Source: Pedobacter sp. MC2016-15 (GTDB taxonomy: Bacteria > Bacteroidota > Bacteroidia > Sphingobacteriales > Sphingobacteriaceae). Taken from it: 64,000 nt of DNA. Of this stretch, positions 26,380-34,888 are shown piece by piece. A model generated the notes under the pieces. That model was not told the origin of the DNA, did no database searches, and was given only the letters and a program-made list of their open reading frames with translations. Numbering within the stretch: the first letter of the stretch is position 1; every line of letters starts with the position of its first letter. The translations under genes were made by a program, and so were the position numbers. Location of the stretch: positions 310,001 through 374,000 of the forward strand of contig NZ_JAPIVS010000001.1 of the NCBI RefSeq assembly GCF_026239695.1. The letters run 5' to 3'.

Positions 26380-26451
26380 AGGCGTGAGGGCGGAATCGAA
26401 CCGCCGTAAAAGGTTTTGCAGACCCCCGCCTGACCACTCAGCCACTCCGCC
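26380..26451 (-). tRNA. tRNA-Cys (GCA)
   Basis: Reading the minus strand, the anticodon loop is CTGCAAA with anticodon GCA. The T arm is GGCGG-TTCGATT-CCGCC, the D region holds GAGTGGTCA, and the discriminator is U as in tRNA-Cys generally. The acceptor 5' strand GGCGGAG pairs with CTCACGCC only if one A is bulged, and the anticodon stem has two G-U pairs. CCA is not encoded. The gene sits between the M14 peptidase and ATP-grasp genes. Confidence 0.85.
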
Positions 26452-26546
26452 TGATTAAAGCAGAAGGAACGTGATTGCTCCTTCTGCATTTGTATTTATC
26501 TTCAAAATTCTCCTGCCCTGTCATCGCAATCCATGACTATCAAATC

Positions 26547-26700
26547 CGAAAGATATTCCTGCAGGAGCCAAAGCACAAAGCTCCCTCAAGGTCTTTTCTA
26601 TTATCTATATCCGCTGTTCAATTCGAAAGATATTCCTGCAGGAGCCAAAGCAAAAAGCTCCCGCAGGGTGATTTCTCTTATCTATATCCGTTGTTCAGCA
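26547..26700 (-). repeat. Two tandem units, period 77 bp, each with a gene-end tail and terminator hairpin
   Basis: CGAAAGATATTCCTGCAGG at 26547 recurs at 26624. Each unit holds an inverted repeat (CCTGCAGGAGC with GCTCCCGCAGG in one, a decayed arm in the other), followed by the TATCTATATCCG block that encodes the last codons (GYR, stop) of the M14 gene on the minus strand. The copy next to the gene is functional and the distal one looks like a duplicated gene end. The hairpin probably terminates the SusCD-peptidase transcript. Confidence 0.8.
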
Positions 26701-29677
26701 AATTCCCAAAGAAAATCGCATTCAGGAACAAACGCCCTGTCCCTAACCAATATCCCCTGTAAGTCGGGTCATCTGCAAACAGAATCACCTCACCACTACC
26801 ACTTGCCGTAGCAATGATCGCTGCAGAGTTCGCCACTTTGCCGATGTTGTTTTTCGAAGAATACCCATTCACGAAAGGCTTCGCAGAATACTGCGCAACC
26901 GTTGCGTACTTGTTGGCACTTGGCAGCAATAAAGTCGGGCCGTTTTTGTTAATGAAGAGCTTCCGCGATGTTACACCGAACGCAATCGGGTGCGTGATAT
27001 CCAGATCCGCGAGGAAGATCGCGCCATTGATCCTTTTCGAACCTTCCACATCTTCCTGTCTCGCGTAATCCAATCTTTGTGAACCAGGTTTTGCTCCTGC
27101 ATCCAAACCACCTTTGGACTTGTCTTTACCGGCAGCGGCCGAAGAAGACCGTGATCCTTCAGCAGATGTGGCAGAGCCCGATGATCCGCGTGATGCATTT
27201 CCAGCACCGGAAGAGTAACCCGCGTCACCAGATCCTGATGCACCAGCAGATCCAGTTCCAGTGGCTGAGCCCGGTGAAGCAGCCGAAGTCGTCGTGGCAA
27301 CCGCAACCTCGCCTCTGCGAGAAAAGTTATCCGTCTCGCCCAACTTCTCCTGCACAAGACCCTGCTTCACTGCCCATGCCGTAGCCGTCTGGAAAGTAAT
27401 CAGCGTTCCGCCATCAGTCACCCAGTTTTTGATCTTGTCAACTGTAGCTTTATCCCAATCAGAATACGTACCTCCCGGTAAAACCAGGACATTGTATCTG
27501 TTCAGTGGTGCACGTGCAAAATTCTGCAGATCCAGTTTCGTCACTGGCAGATCCAGCTGCTGGTTCAGTAAAAACCAAACCTGACCTGCTTCGGAAGCTG
27601 TCACACCCTGACCAAAAGCCAATGCTACTTCCGGCTTGCGGAGCGACTTGATATTGTTACTCCCGAGGTCGATACCCTCAGCACTAAACCCAGTAGACAC
27701 CGGCAAAATCTCCACGTTCGCAGAAACAGCCACAGCCTTCAGCGCCGCGTATAAAGAATCCGGAGAAAGATTCTGCCCCACGACAGGAATCACCAGGGAT
27801 CCTGGCAGGTAAGTCTTCCTCACCGTACCAGCCGGAGCACCAGAACCACCAGATGCTCCTGCGCCAGCCGATAAAGATTTTGAACGCTTTGCAGCAGAAG
27901 AAGCGGAGCCGGAACCTGCATCGCTGCGAGAAGACGAACCAGAACCTTCAGGAGATGAAGATTTTGAACGCCCTGCAGCAGAAGAAGCAGAACCAGAACC
28001 TGAATCGCCATCAGAAGACGAACCTGCGGTAGCAACATTAACCCCAAAAGACTTAAAAGCAGTCTTCACCAATACCTTCTTCAGCTGCAACTGATACAGC
28101 GCTTTCGTAAAGTTATAATCTGTAGAATTAATCAAATACGCATACGCAGACTGATCCCCCACCAACTTACCCGTCTGAGAAGCAACGCTTTTAACAAGAG
28201 CCCCTTTACCAAACGCACCATTTAACTTCGCATACTTCAAGCCATACGCATGCACGATACTCCAGCCCGTATTATCATAAAAGATACTATCCTTCAGCGT
28301 ATTCTCTTCAAAAATCGAATGCACAATCATGAAATTCGGCTGTGCCGAAGGCACGATATAAGCCTTCCCTTTTTCAAAAGACTTTCCATCCTGCGTCACC
28401 TTATCCTGAACCTCATACACCTCCACATGATGCTGCAACAGCAATCCCAGAAACTTCTGCGTAAGGTTCACATCATTGGCATCCCCAAAGACAAAACCTT
28501 TCGCAGGATTCTTCTGACCCTGCTGAAGCCCATATTTAAAAAACTCCTTCTGTACCTTGAACAAACCAGATTTCTCCTCCACAGCTCCCCTGATTGTAGA
28601 GAAACTCGTTGCCAGATGATTGCGGATCGTGAACGCAAAGGTCAGCGGACCGTTGGACGACTCCTGAAGAATACCGCGTGAACTCGCCTGCTCAAAGGTC
28701 GCAGCTACAGAGCCAAAGAATTTTGGGTAAGTGGACCCATAAATCGGCGAAAGGTTATCATAGTTCTCCTTCGTAAAATAGAACGAACCGATATCATCCA
28801 AGGCTTTTGCATGATACTTCGCTAAAACCACCTGAAAATCATACAGAAACTGCGGGATGATCGGACTTTCGTGACTCTTCGGCGTAGGCTCAAAGTAATA
28901 CGTCGCGTTTGCCCCCTGCTCATGGAAATCGATCTGCACATTCGGGTACCACTGGTGAAAAAACGCCAGTCGGTTGCGACTCTCCACCTGCACCAGGTTC
29001 AGCCAGTCGCGGTTAAGGTCTGTGAAATAATGGTTTGTCCTGCCGTTTGGCCAGCCTTCCACATGCTCCTTATCCAGAGGATCGCCCACTGCAGGGAAAG
29101 AATGATAAGCATTGTGCCAGTTCGCCGCGCGATCGCGACCATCCGGATTCAGACATGGGTCGATAAAAATCACTGATTCCGAGAGCCATTTCTGCGTTTC
29201 TGCATCATTGCTCGCCGCGAGGTAGTAACCTGTCAGCAAGGATGTTTCAGTGCTAGAAGTTTCGTTTCCGTGCACTCCATACCCTAGGTTGATGATCACC
29301 GGCGCCGCAGCAGCCAATACAGGTTTCGCAGGATCGATCTGGTTCAAATGCTCCTGCCTGATCTGCTCCAGCTTCGCATAGTTTGCGGGCGAAGTAATCG
29401 TTACGATAATCTGCTCACGCTGTTCGTAAGTCTTCCCTATACTCTGCACATGCACCCTATCCGACACCTTTTCCAGCTGCCTGAAATACGCCGCTACCTG
29501 CTCGATCCGCGTATAGTAAGTCCCGATGGGATAACCCAAAAATGCTTCCGGCGTCGGGATTTTCGGATCTAAAGAACCCGCCTTCGGAAAGAAATACGAG
29601 TTTTGTGCCGATGCCTGGTTGACCCAAAGAACACCAAAAACGATCAGCAGCTGAGTTATTTTATATAATCTGTTCAT
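26678..29677 (-). CDS. Secreted M14 zinc carboxypeptidase with Ser/Gly-rich insertions
   Basis: 999 aa from the ATG at 29677 (MNRLYKITQLLIVFGVLWVNQASAQ, a signal peptide). The M14 catalytic domain has NLGYGVHGNETSSTETSLL (zinc His and Glu), NPDGRDRAANWHN and QIDFHEQGANATYYFEP (third zinc ligand). The second half includes a GATase-like segment, YNVLVLPGGTYSDWDKATVDKIKNWVTDGG. Two low-complexity Ser/Gly/Ala-rich stretches interrupt it at about residues 550-620 and 795-865. The first contains a 28-residue repeat (84 bp at DNA level, from 27876 and 27960). Homologues lacking the inserts are near 850 aa. It follows SusD by 19 bp and likely trims imported or surface peptides. Confidence 0.9.
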   Translation of the reverse strand: MNRLYKITQLLIVFGVLWVNQASAQNSYFFPKAGSLDPKIPTPEAFLGYPIGTYYTRIEQVAAYFRQLEKVSDRVHVQSIGKTYEQREQIIVTITSPANYAKLEQIRQEHLNQIDPAKPVLAAAAPVIINLGYGVHGNETSSTETSLLTGYYLAASNDAETQKWLSESVIFIDPCLNPDGRDRAANWHNAYHSFPAVGDPLDKEHVEGWPNGRTNHYFTDLNRDWLNLVQVESRNRLAFFHQWYPNVQIDFHEQGANATYYFEPTPKSHESPIIPQFLYDFQVVLAKYHAKALDDIGSFYFTKENYDNLSPIYGSTYPKFFGSVAATFEQASSRGILQESSNGPLTFAFTIRNHLATSFSTIRGAVEEKSGLFKVQKEFFKYGLQQGQKNPAKGFVFGDANDVNLTQKFLGLLLQHHVEVYEVQDKVTQDGKSFEKGKAYIVPSAQPNFMIVHSIFEENTLKDSIFYDNTGWSIVHAYGLKYAKLNGAFGKGALVKSVASQTGKLVGDQSAYAYLINSTDYNFTKALYQLQLKKVLVKTAFKSFGVNVATAGSSSDGDSGSGSASSAAGRSKSSSPEGSGSSSRSDAGSGSASSAAKRSKSLSAGAGASGGSGAPAGTVRKTYLPGSLVIPVVGQNLSPDSLYAALKAVAVSANVEILPVSTGFSAEGIDLGSNNIKSLRKPEVALAFGQGVTASEAGQVWFLLNQQLDLPVTKLDLQNFARAPLNRYNVLVLPGGTYSDWDKATVDKIKNWVTDGGTLITFQTATAWAVKQGLVQEKLGETDNFSRRGEVAVATTTSAASPGSATGTGSAGASGSGDAGYSSGAGNASRGSSGSATSAEGSRSSSAAAGKDKSKGGLDAGAKPGSQRLDYARQEDVEGSKRINGAIFLADLDITHPIAFGVTSRKLFINKNGPTLLLPSANKYATVAQYSAKPFVNGYSSKNNIGKVANSAAIIATASGSGEVILFADDPTYRGYWLGTGRLFLNAIFFGNLLNNGYR

Positions 29678-29696
29678 ATCAAAAGTTTTATAAAAA

Positions 29697-31034
29697 TTAA
29701 TACCCCGGGTTTTGCACAACATCCGGATCTGACTGGATATCAGAATATGGAATCGGGAACAACCAGTAATTCCTGTTCGTCACCCCTAATACAGCACCTG
29801 CCCTCTCCGTCCTCACCAGGTCAAACCAGCGGTGCGATTCAAAGGCGAACTCAATCCCGTTCTCATCCTCAATCGCCTGTAGCAATCCAGCCTGCGTTGT
29901 AGCCGTAGTTGGAGGGACATCCGCCCTTGCGCGTACCGCATTCAGATCCGCCGCAGCTTCAGTCAACTTATTCTGCTGCGCCCTTGCTTCAGCGCGGATC
30001 AGGTATAATTCCGCAATGCGGATGAGATATGAAGGATCCACACCAGTGGCAGTTGTATTGTAAAGCACACCGTAAACCGTAGTACCCGTTCCCGCAATCA
30101 GCGTATTCCTTGTACCACCTACTGCAGGATTATTTAGTTTCGCCACCAGCGCATCTGAAGGCTTCAGCGTATACTGACCTCCCGCAGAACTTGGGTACCA
30201 CAGGTTCCAGTAGGTATTCCTGTCATTCGCAGAGTAAGCCAGTTCCAGCACAGATTCAGCCGTTTGGAAAGGCGCTGTAAAAAACGACTTATACGGTTTT
30301 ATCAAAGTATACTTCGTATTGCTGATTACCTGCGAAGCATAGTTCTCTGCATCCGCCCATTGGCGACGATACAAGTGTAACCTGGCACGCAATGCCCTTG
30401 CCGCACTTTTCTGCGCACGGTTCCTCACTGTAGCATCTTCGGGAAGCAACTGCTCCGCCTGCACCAAATCCGCCAGTACCTGATCATACGTCTGATCCAG
30501 CGTACTCCGTTTGATACCCTTCAGCACACCCAGGTCAGAAGTCGGCACCAGCTGCAGCTGCACACCACCCCATCCGCGACCCAAATCAAAATAAGCCAGG
30601 GCGCGAATAAAATACGCCTCGCCCAGGATCTTGTTCCGCTCTGCGGTAGTCAGCAAAGGATCGCCCACTGCCGGCAGGGAAGCAATCACACTGTTCGCCG
30701 AGTTGATCGTCCTGTAGATCGCCTGATAAGCCGCAACCGTAATCACGTTATCCGTAGGAATCGCATTCTGATCCAGCTGCAGGTATTCACTCAGCGTCCC
30801 GTTGAAGATCACATTGTCTGTCGTGATCGTCCCCAGTGTCGGATAATGGCGTGCGTAGTAACTCTGCACCCTGTCGTAAGCACCCGTGATTGCCGCCCTT
30901 GCCGTCGTTGCGTCTACGATAGAACTTTCTGTCGGAAGCGCATCATTAGGCACCTCTTCCAGGAACTTTTTGCAGGAAGCCGAGAGCAGGATAAAAGCGA
31001 TCAGGATTCCGTTTTTGATATATCTAGTATTCAT
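29697..31034 (-). CDS. SusD/RagB-family nutrient-binding lipoprotein
   Basis: 445 aa. The lipobox is LLSASCKKFLEEVP. The N-terminal part has DATTARAAITGAYDRVQSYY. The TPR-like core holds ILGEAYFIRALAYFDLGRGWGGVQL and AARALRARLHLYRRQWADAENYASQVI. The C-terminal SusD part has YLIRIAELYLIRAEARAQ, DLNAVRARADVPPTT, FAFESHRWFDLVRT and LFPIPYSDIQSDPDVVQNPGY. It sits on the cell surface as a lid on the SusC porin. With an M14 peptidase in the operon, peptides are a more likely ligand than glycans (inference). Confidence 0.95.
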   Translation of the reverse strand: MNTRYIKNGILIAFILLSASCKKFLEEVPNDALPTESSIVDATTARAAITGAYDRVQSYYARHYPTLGTITTDNVIFNGTLSEYLQLDQNAIPTDNVITVAAYQAIYRTINSANSVIASLPAVGDPLLTTAERNKILGEAYFIRALAYFDLGRGWGGVQLQLVPTSDLGVLKGIKRSTLDQTYDQVLADLVQAEQLLPEDATVRNRAQKSAARALRARLHLYRRQWADAENYASQVISNTKYTLIKPYKSFFTAPFQTAESVLELAYSANDRNTYWNLWYPSSAGGQYTLKPSDALVAKLNNPAVGGTRNTLIAGTGTTVYGVLYNTTATGVDPSYLIRIAELYLIRAEARAQQNKLTEAAADLNAVRARADVPPTTATTQAGLLQAIEDENGIEFAFESHRWFDLVRTERAGAVLGVTNRNYWLFPIPYSDIQSDPDVVQNPGY

Positions 31035-31052
31035 ATTCTTCTCAATAAATTA

Positions 31053-34000
31053 TTAAAATGTCACGTTAGCACCTACCTGAATTGTCTTTGGCTGAGGCAC
31101 CGTCGCCCAGTCGTAACCCACCGTATTCTGGTTGTTCGACTGAGAGCTTACTTCCGGATCCAGACCACCGTATTTGGTGAAAGTGAGCAAGTTTGTACCC
31201 TGCACATAAATCCGTAGTTTACTTACACCGATCCTGCTCAGCACATCTTTCGGCAAGGCGTAACCCAGCGTCAAGGCCTTCAACCTGATGAAAGAACCAT
31301 CTTCCAGGTAACGCGAGGAAAGACTCGCTACTGTACCCCCGTAGTTATTTGCAGCACCACCGTTTTGTGTAGGATTTCCACTGTAAGTCGTTAAACGAGG
31401 GATATCCGTCACATCCCCCGGGTTCTGCCATCTTTCCAGCTGACGCGGCAGGAAGCCGATGTTCGCCTGCGTACCGCCATGTACCATAAAGAAATCGTTC
31501 ATGTTCATGATCTTGTTTCCCTGCTGGAAGTAGAAGAAAAAGCTCAGGTCGAAACCTTTGTAGTTGAAATTATTTGTCAATCCACCAGTGTATTTCGGCA
31601 GCGCATTGCCCACAATCTGGCGGTCGGCCGAAGTGATGATACCATCCCCGTTCAGGTCGTCATACACCGCATTTCCCGTTTGAGGATCCACGTACAATTG
31701 CTTGTAAAGCTGGAAAGAGTTTACTGAATATCCCTGTCTCAGGATCGAAATATTACGTCCCGAAGCACCTAAACTGATATCAGAAGCTAGCTTCTCTATC
31801 TTGTTCTTATTGAAGGAGATATTGAAGTTTGTTGTCCATTGGAAAGCATCAGATTCAATGTTCGTCGAGTTGATACCCAGCTCGAAACCCTTGTTCCTCA
31901 CCGCACCATAATTCTGCAGGTACGACGCGAAACCTGAGCGGTAAGGCACCGGCACATTCAACAGCAGATCATAAGTGTATTTGTTGTAGTAATCCGCTGT
32001 GATACTCAACCTGTTTTTGAAGATGCTAAAATCCGTACCCACGTTAAACTGACGCGTTGTTTCCCAGGTCAGGTCAGGGTTGATCAGCTGCGTCGGCTCG
32101 ATGCCCGGCTGCTCCAAATAGTTCGCTCCCGAAGACCAAAGACCCTGCGCCGCATAAGCTCCGATCCCGTTCTGGTTACCCGAAAGTCCCAAACTCGCAC
32201 GCAGTTTCAGCTCGTTGAAGAAGTTCAAGTCCTTGATGAAATCCTCCTGACTCAACCTCCAGGCTACACCTCCCGAAGGGAAATAACCCCAGCGTTTGTT
32301 CGTACCAAATTTCGAGGAACCATCCGCACGGATACTTCCGTCGATCGTGTACTTCCCGTCGTAGGTATAACTCGCTTTACTAAAGAACGACAGCAACTTC
32401 GTTTCTGAACGCTGCGCCGATCCTGAGCGCGTCGCCGCTACGGAAACCGACCTCAGGCTATTTGCTGCGAAACCCGTTCCTGTAGCGGTAGTACTTTGGT
32501 TTAAGACCGTGTTGATCGTATTGCCGACCAGCGCGTTGATGTTGTGTTTTTTATCGGCACCCAGCGTTTTCACAAAGCTCAGCACCTGCTCATTGGTCAG
32601 CACCTGGTATTTGTTTTCCGAAGAAGAAGCCGAACCATTCGTTGCGATACCCGCAGAGATCAGCGTGCTCGAATAACTGTTGTCGTACTCCGAAGTATTA
32701 TCGATACTCCAGCTGCTGCGCAGTTTCAGTCCCGGGATGATGTTGTACTCGCCGAAGATATTGCCGATCGTCCTCCATCCTACGGCATTGTTATCCAGGT
32801 TTTCGATCAGCGCCAGGTGGTTGTCGAAACTTCCGTACCGCGCATAAGTACCATCGGCATTGTAGATCGGGAGGTACGAACGCGGGAAAAGCGCCGAGTT
32901 GATCACCCCTGTCGGGTTGTTATCGCTACCGCTGAGTTTTCTTTCGGAGCGCGTGAAGTTAATACTCGTACCGATCTTCAGTTTATCAGTGAGGTAGTTA
33001 TCATAATTTAACCTGCCGGAATATCTCGTGTATTCAGAAGGTTTCACGATCGACTCCTGATTGAGGTAGCCCAGACTGATGTAATACGTACTTTTATCCG
33101 TACCGCCCTGTGTGGAGAGCTCGTAATTCTGACTTCTTGCCGTGCGGAATAAACCACTGATGCGGTCGTAGGTAGGCTGACTTGCGGGATCCGGGAAAGG
33201 CAAAACCACCGTGGAAGGATTCTGACCATTGTCGCGCGCCGTGTTGATCCGCGACTCGTTGGTCAGCAGTGCCACCTCCGGTCCGCTCGCTACTTTGAAT
33301 TTCTCCACTGCCGTGGCCCATCCCTGGAACGTATTTAGGTTGATGTTGGCTTTAGTGTTTCTCGTACCGCGTTTGGTAGTCACGATAATTACTCCATTTG
33401 CGCCAAGTGATCCATAAATCGCAGTAGCATTGGCATCTTTCAGGATCTGGATATCCTCGATGTCTGAAGGATTGAGATCTGCCAGCGGGTTTGATGCTGC
33501 CTGCTGACCCAAACCTGCGGTGATCGGATCGCTGTTGTTCACGAAAACGCCGTCGATGATGTACAAAGGATCTACCGAAGCGTTGATCGAGTTGTTTCCT
33601 CTGACGCGGAAAGTAATCCCTGCTCCCGGAACCCCGTTATTCGTCGTGATCTGTACACCTGTGGTTTTTCCCTGAAGGAGCTGGTTAAAACCTCCGCCGG
33701 GTTGGTTCTGTACAGTTGATCCTTTGATACTGCTGATGGAACCCGCGATGTACTTACGTTCCTGAGTACTGTAGCCGGTTACGACGACATCATTTAGTTG
33801 GTTCTGTGTTTCCTGCAGACGGATCGTCACAGGGCTTCCGTTAACGGTGAGTTCTTTTTGTTCGTAGCCGAGGTAACTTACGAGGAGGATATAAGGAAAA
33901 CTCTGACCCGTTCTGAAGCTGAACTTCCCTTCGGAGTCGGCAGATACGCTGTGGGTGGTGCCTTTGATCCTGACTACTGCGCCGGGTAATGGCTGGTTGG

Positions 34001-34124
34001 TCGACTGGTCGAGGACTGTCCCGTTCAGTGTGGATTTGATGGTTGGGTTTACCTGTGCGAAGGATATGGCAGACCAAAAGACGCACAAAAACAGGTAAAC
34101 ACCTTTTTTGTAAAGATGATTCAT
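31053..34124 (-). CDS. SusC/RagA-family TonB-dependent outer-membrane transporter
   Basis: 1023 aa. A signal peptide (LFLCVFWSAISFAQ) is followed by a carboxypeptidase-regulatory-like domain (residues about 33-115, GTVLDQSTNQPLPGAVVRIKG), a TonB-box-like/plug domain (VVVTGYSTQERKYIAGSISSI; GAGITFRVRGNNSINASVDPLYIIDGV) and a 22-strand barrel ending QPKTIQVGANVTF. It imports an oligomer bound by the SusD partner encoded 18 bp downstream, using TonB. No ECF sigma/anti-sigma pair is adjacent; instead a short leader ORF and an inverted-repeat promoter precede it. Confidence 0.96.
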   Translation of the reverse strand: MNHLYKKGVYLFLCVFWSAISFAQVNPTIKSTLNGTVLDQSTNQPLPGAVVRIKGTTHSVSADSEGKFSFRTGQSFPYILLVSYLGYEQKELTVNGSPVTIRLQETQNQLNDVVVTGYSTQERKYIAGSISSIKGSTVQNQPGGGFNQLLQGKTTGVQITTNNGVPGAGITFRVRGNNSINASVDPLYIIDGVFVNNSDPITAGLGQQAASNPLADLNPSDIEDIQILKDANATAIYGSLGANGVIIVTTKRGTRNTKANINLNTFQGWATAVEKFKVASGPEVALLTNESRINTARDNGQNPSTVVLPFPDPASQPTYDRISGLFRTARSQNYELSTQGGTDKSTYYISLGYLNQESIVKPSEYTRYSGRLNYDNYLTDKLKIGTSINFTRSERKLSGSDNNPTGVINSALFPRSYLPIYNADGTYARYGSFDNHLALIENLDNNAVGWRTIGNIFGEYNIIPGLKLRSSWSIDNTSEYDNSYSSTLISAGIATNGSASSSENKYQVLTNEQVLSFVKTLGADKKHNINALVGNTINTVLNQSTTATGTGFAANSLRSVSVAATRSGSAQRSETKLLSFFSKASYTYDGKYTIDGSIRADGSSKFGTNKRWGYFPSGGVAWRLSQEDFIKDLNFFNELKLRASLGLSGNQNGIGAYAAQGLWSSGANYLEQPGIEPTQLINPDLTWETTRQFNVGTDFSIFKNRLSITADYYNKYTYDLLLNVPVPYRSGFASYLQNYGAVRNKGFELGINSTNIESDAFQWTTNFNISFNKNKIEKLASDISLGASGRNISILRQGYSVNSFQLYKQLYVDPQTGNAVYDDLNGDGIITSADRQIVGNALPKYTGGLTNNFNYKGFDLSFFFYFQQGNKIMNMNDFFMVHGGTQANIGFLPRQLERWQNPGDVTDIPRLTTYSGNPTQNGGAANNYGGTVASLSSRYLEDGSFIRLKALTLGYALPKDVLSRIGVSKLRIYVQGTNLLTFTKYGGLDPEVSSQSNNQNTVGYDWATVPQPKTIQVGANVTF

Positions 34125-34239
34125 TTTTTTGTTGTTTAGGAAAATTTAGGGCAAAGCATTTCCATCAGCCTTGTGCAGGCGGTCAGGAATTGGTTCTAAA
34201 GGGTATTAGACAGGGTGATCCGGAAGGGATCAGGAGGAA

Positions 34240-34374
34240 TTAACAGCCCGTGCTTTTACACATCGGACAGGAAGCAGGTTGGTTTTTTGCTGAATTTTGC
34301 AGCGAAGTAGTGGTGTTCAGGAGAATATTTCCCGCAATTTCTGTAGATGTACTGAGAGGTAAAGCGTGTTTCAT
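34240..34374 (-). CDS. Cysteine-rich leader ORF, 44 aa, upstream of SusC
   Basis: ATG at 34374-34372, TAA at 34242-34240. The product starts MKHALPLSTSTEIAGN and ends PASCPMCKSTGC, so three Cys codons fall in the last ten codons before the stop. A hairpin TGATCC-CTTCC-GGATCA follows within 15 nt. The layout resembles a translated leader peptide that reads cysteinyl-tRNA supply ahead of the SusCD operon; this is inference, and no database family is claimed. The ATG is only a few nucleotides from where transcription should start after the promoter box at 34390-34383. Confidence 0.5.
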   Translation of the reverse strand: MKHALPLSTSTEIAGNILLNTTTSLQNSAKNQPASCPMCKSTGC

Positions 34375-34382
34375 GATCGTAA

Positions 34383-34409
34383 CAAATATAATGTCTACTG
34401 AATTAGTAG
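34383..34409 (-). promoter_or_regulatory. Candidate promoter and inverted-repeat operator of the SusCD operon
   Basis: On the minus strand TATATTTG (34390-34383) matches the Bacteroidota -7 box TAnnTTTG. Five bases upstream lies an inverted repeat with CTACT and AGTAG arms around a 5 bp centre (34395-34409), where a repressor would overlap the promoter. A partial second inverted sequence (TTAGTAGTACTAA) extends to 34415. Confidence 0.5.
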
Positions 34410-34703
34410 TACTAATTTATGAGATAAGATTGGAAACTGCAATTTTTATTTTTTTCTGGGGATTTTGGGACGAGGGTTGGCAGAATATAATTTCTTTCAA
34501 TTGAACATATTCCCTTTTAATTGACCTTATTAGCTGATATAAAAAGCACCTTATTCTGAAAAGCCCTCTGAAAAAATATTGTGTCGATGTTTGGAATATT
34601 TGCTATTGAACAGACATAAGTCACACAAATCAATGTTTTCATATAATTTAAATCTGGCTCACTTGGCCTTACAGGATGTATGAATTCCTCCGAGATTTAA
34701 GAT

Positions 34704-34850
34704 ATGAAAATCGTATTGAGGATCCTGTTAGCTGTTCTTGTATTCCTGTTTTTGCAATGGGTCATGCTGGAGCTTTATAAGATTGGAACCGGACCAGAGC
34801 CTCACCGATCAGTAAATCCTTATTCGGTTTATAATGGTAAGATGATTTAA
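34704..34850 (+). CDS. Small single-pass membrane protein, 48 aa
   Basis: ATG at 34704, stop at 34848. An N-terminal membrane helix (IVLRILLAVLVFLFLQWVML) is followed by a polar tail (ELYKIGTGPEPHRSVNPYSVYN). Family unknown. A decayed copy of the same gene lies at 39483-39565, which supports that this is a real, once-duplicated gene. A strong hairpin starts at its stop codon. Confidence 0.6.
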   Translation: MKIVLRILLAVLVFLFLQWVMLELYKIGTGPEPHRSVNPYSVYNGKMI

Positions 34851-34875
34851 GCCCGTGGCTGCCAAGTCACGGGCT
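34850..34875. terminator. Bidirectional hairpin terminator
   Basis: AGCCCGTG and CACGGGCT form a perfect 8 bp stem with a 10 nt loop between the convergent small membrane-protein gene and the DUF6266-like gene. Confidence 0.75.
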
Positions 34876-34888
34876 ATACAAGCAATGA

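Noticed and set aside
27079-28047. Leucine/arginine-rich ORFs opposite and across the M14 gene
   Set aside because: Frame-shifted readings of the Ser/Gly-rich repeats, not genes.
34125-34239. Possible SAM-type riboswitch upstream of SusC (CACAAGG, GGAAATGC on the minus strand)
   Set aside because: Only a loose likeness to the 3' half of SAM-I; the conserved 5' half and closing stems are not there.
34250-34504. 84-codon plus-strand ORF opposite the leader peptide
   Set aside because: Shadow of the SusC leader region; it runs through the promoter inverted repeat and has no family-like features.
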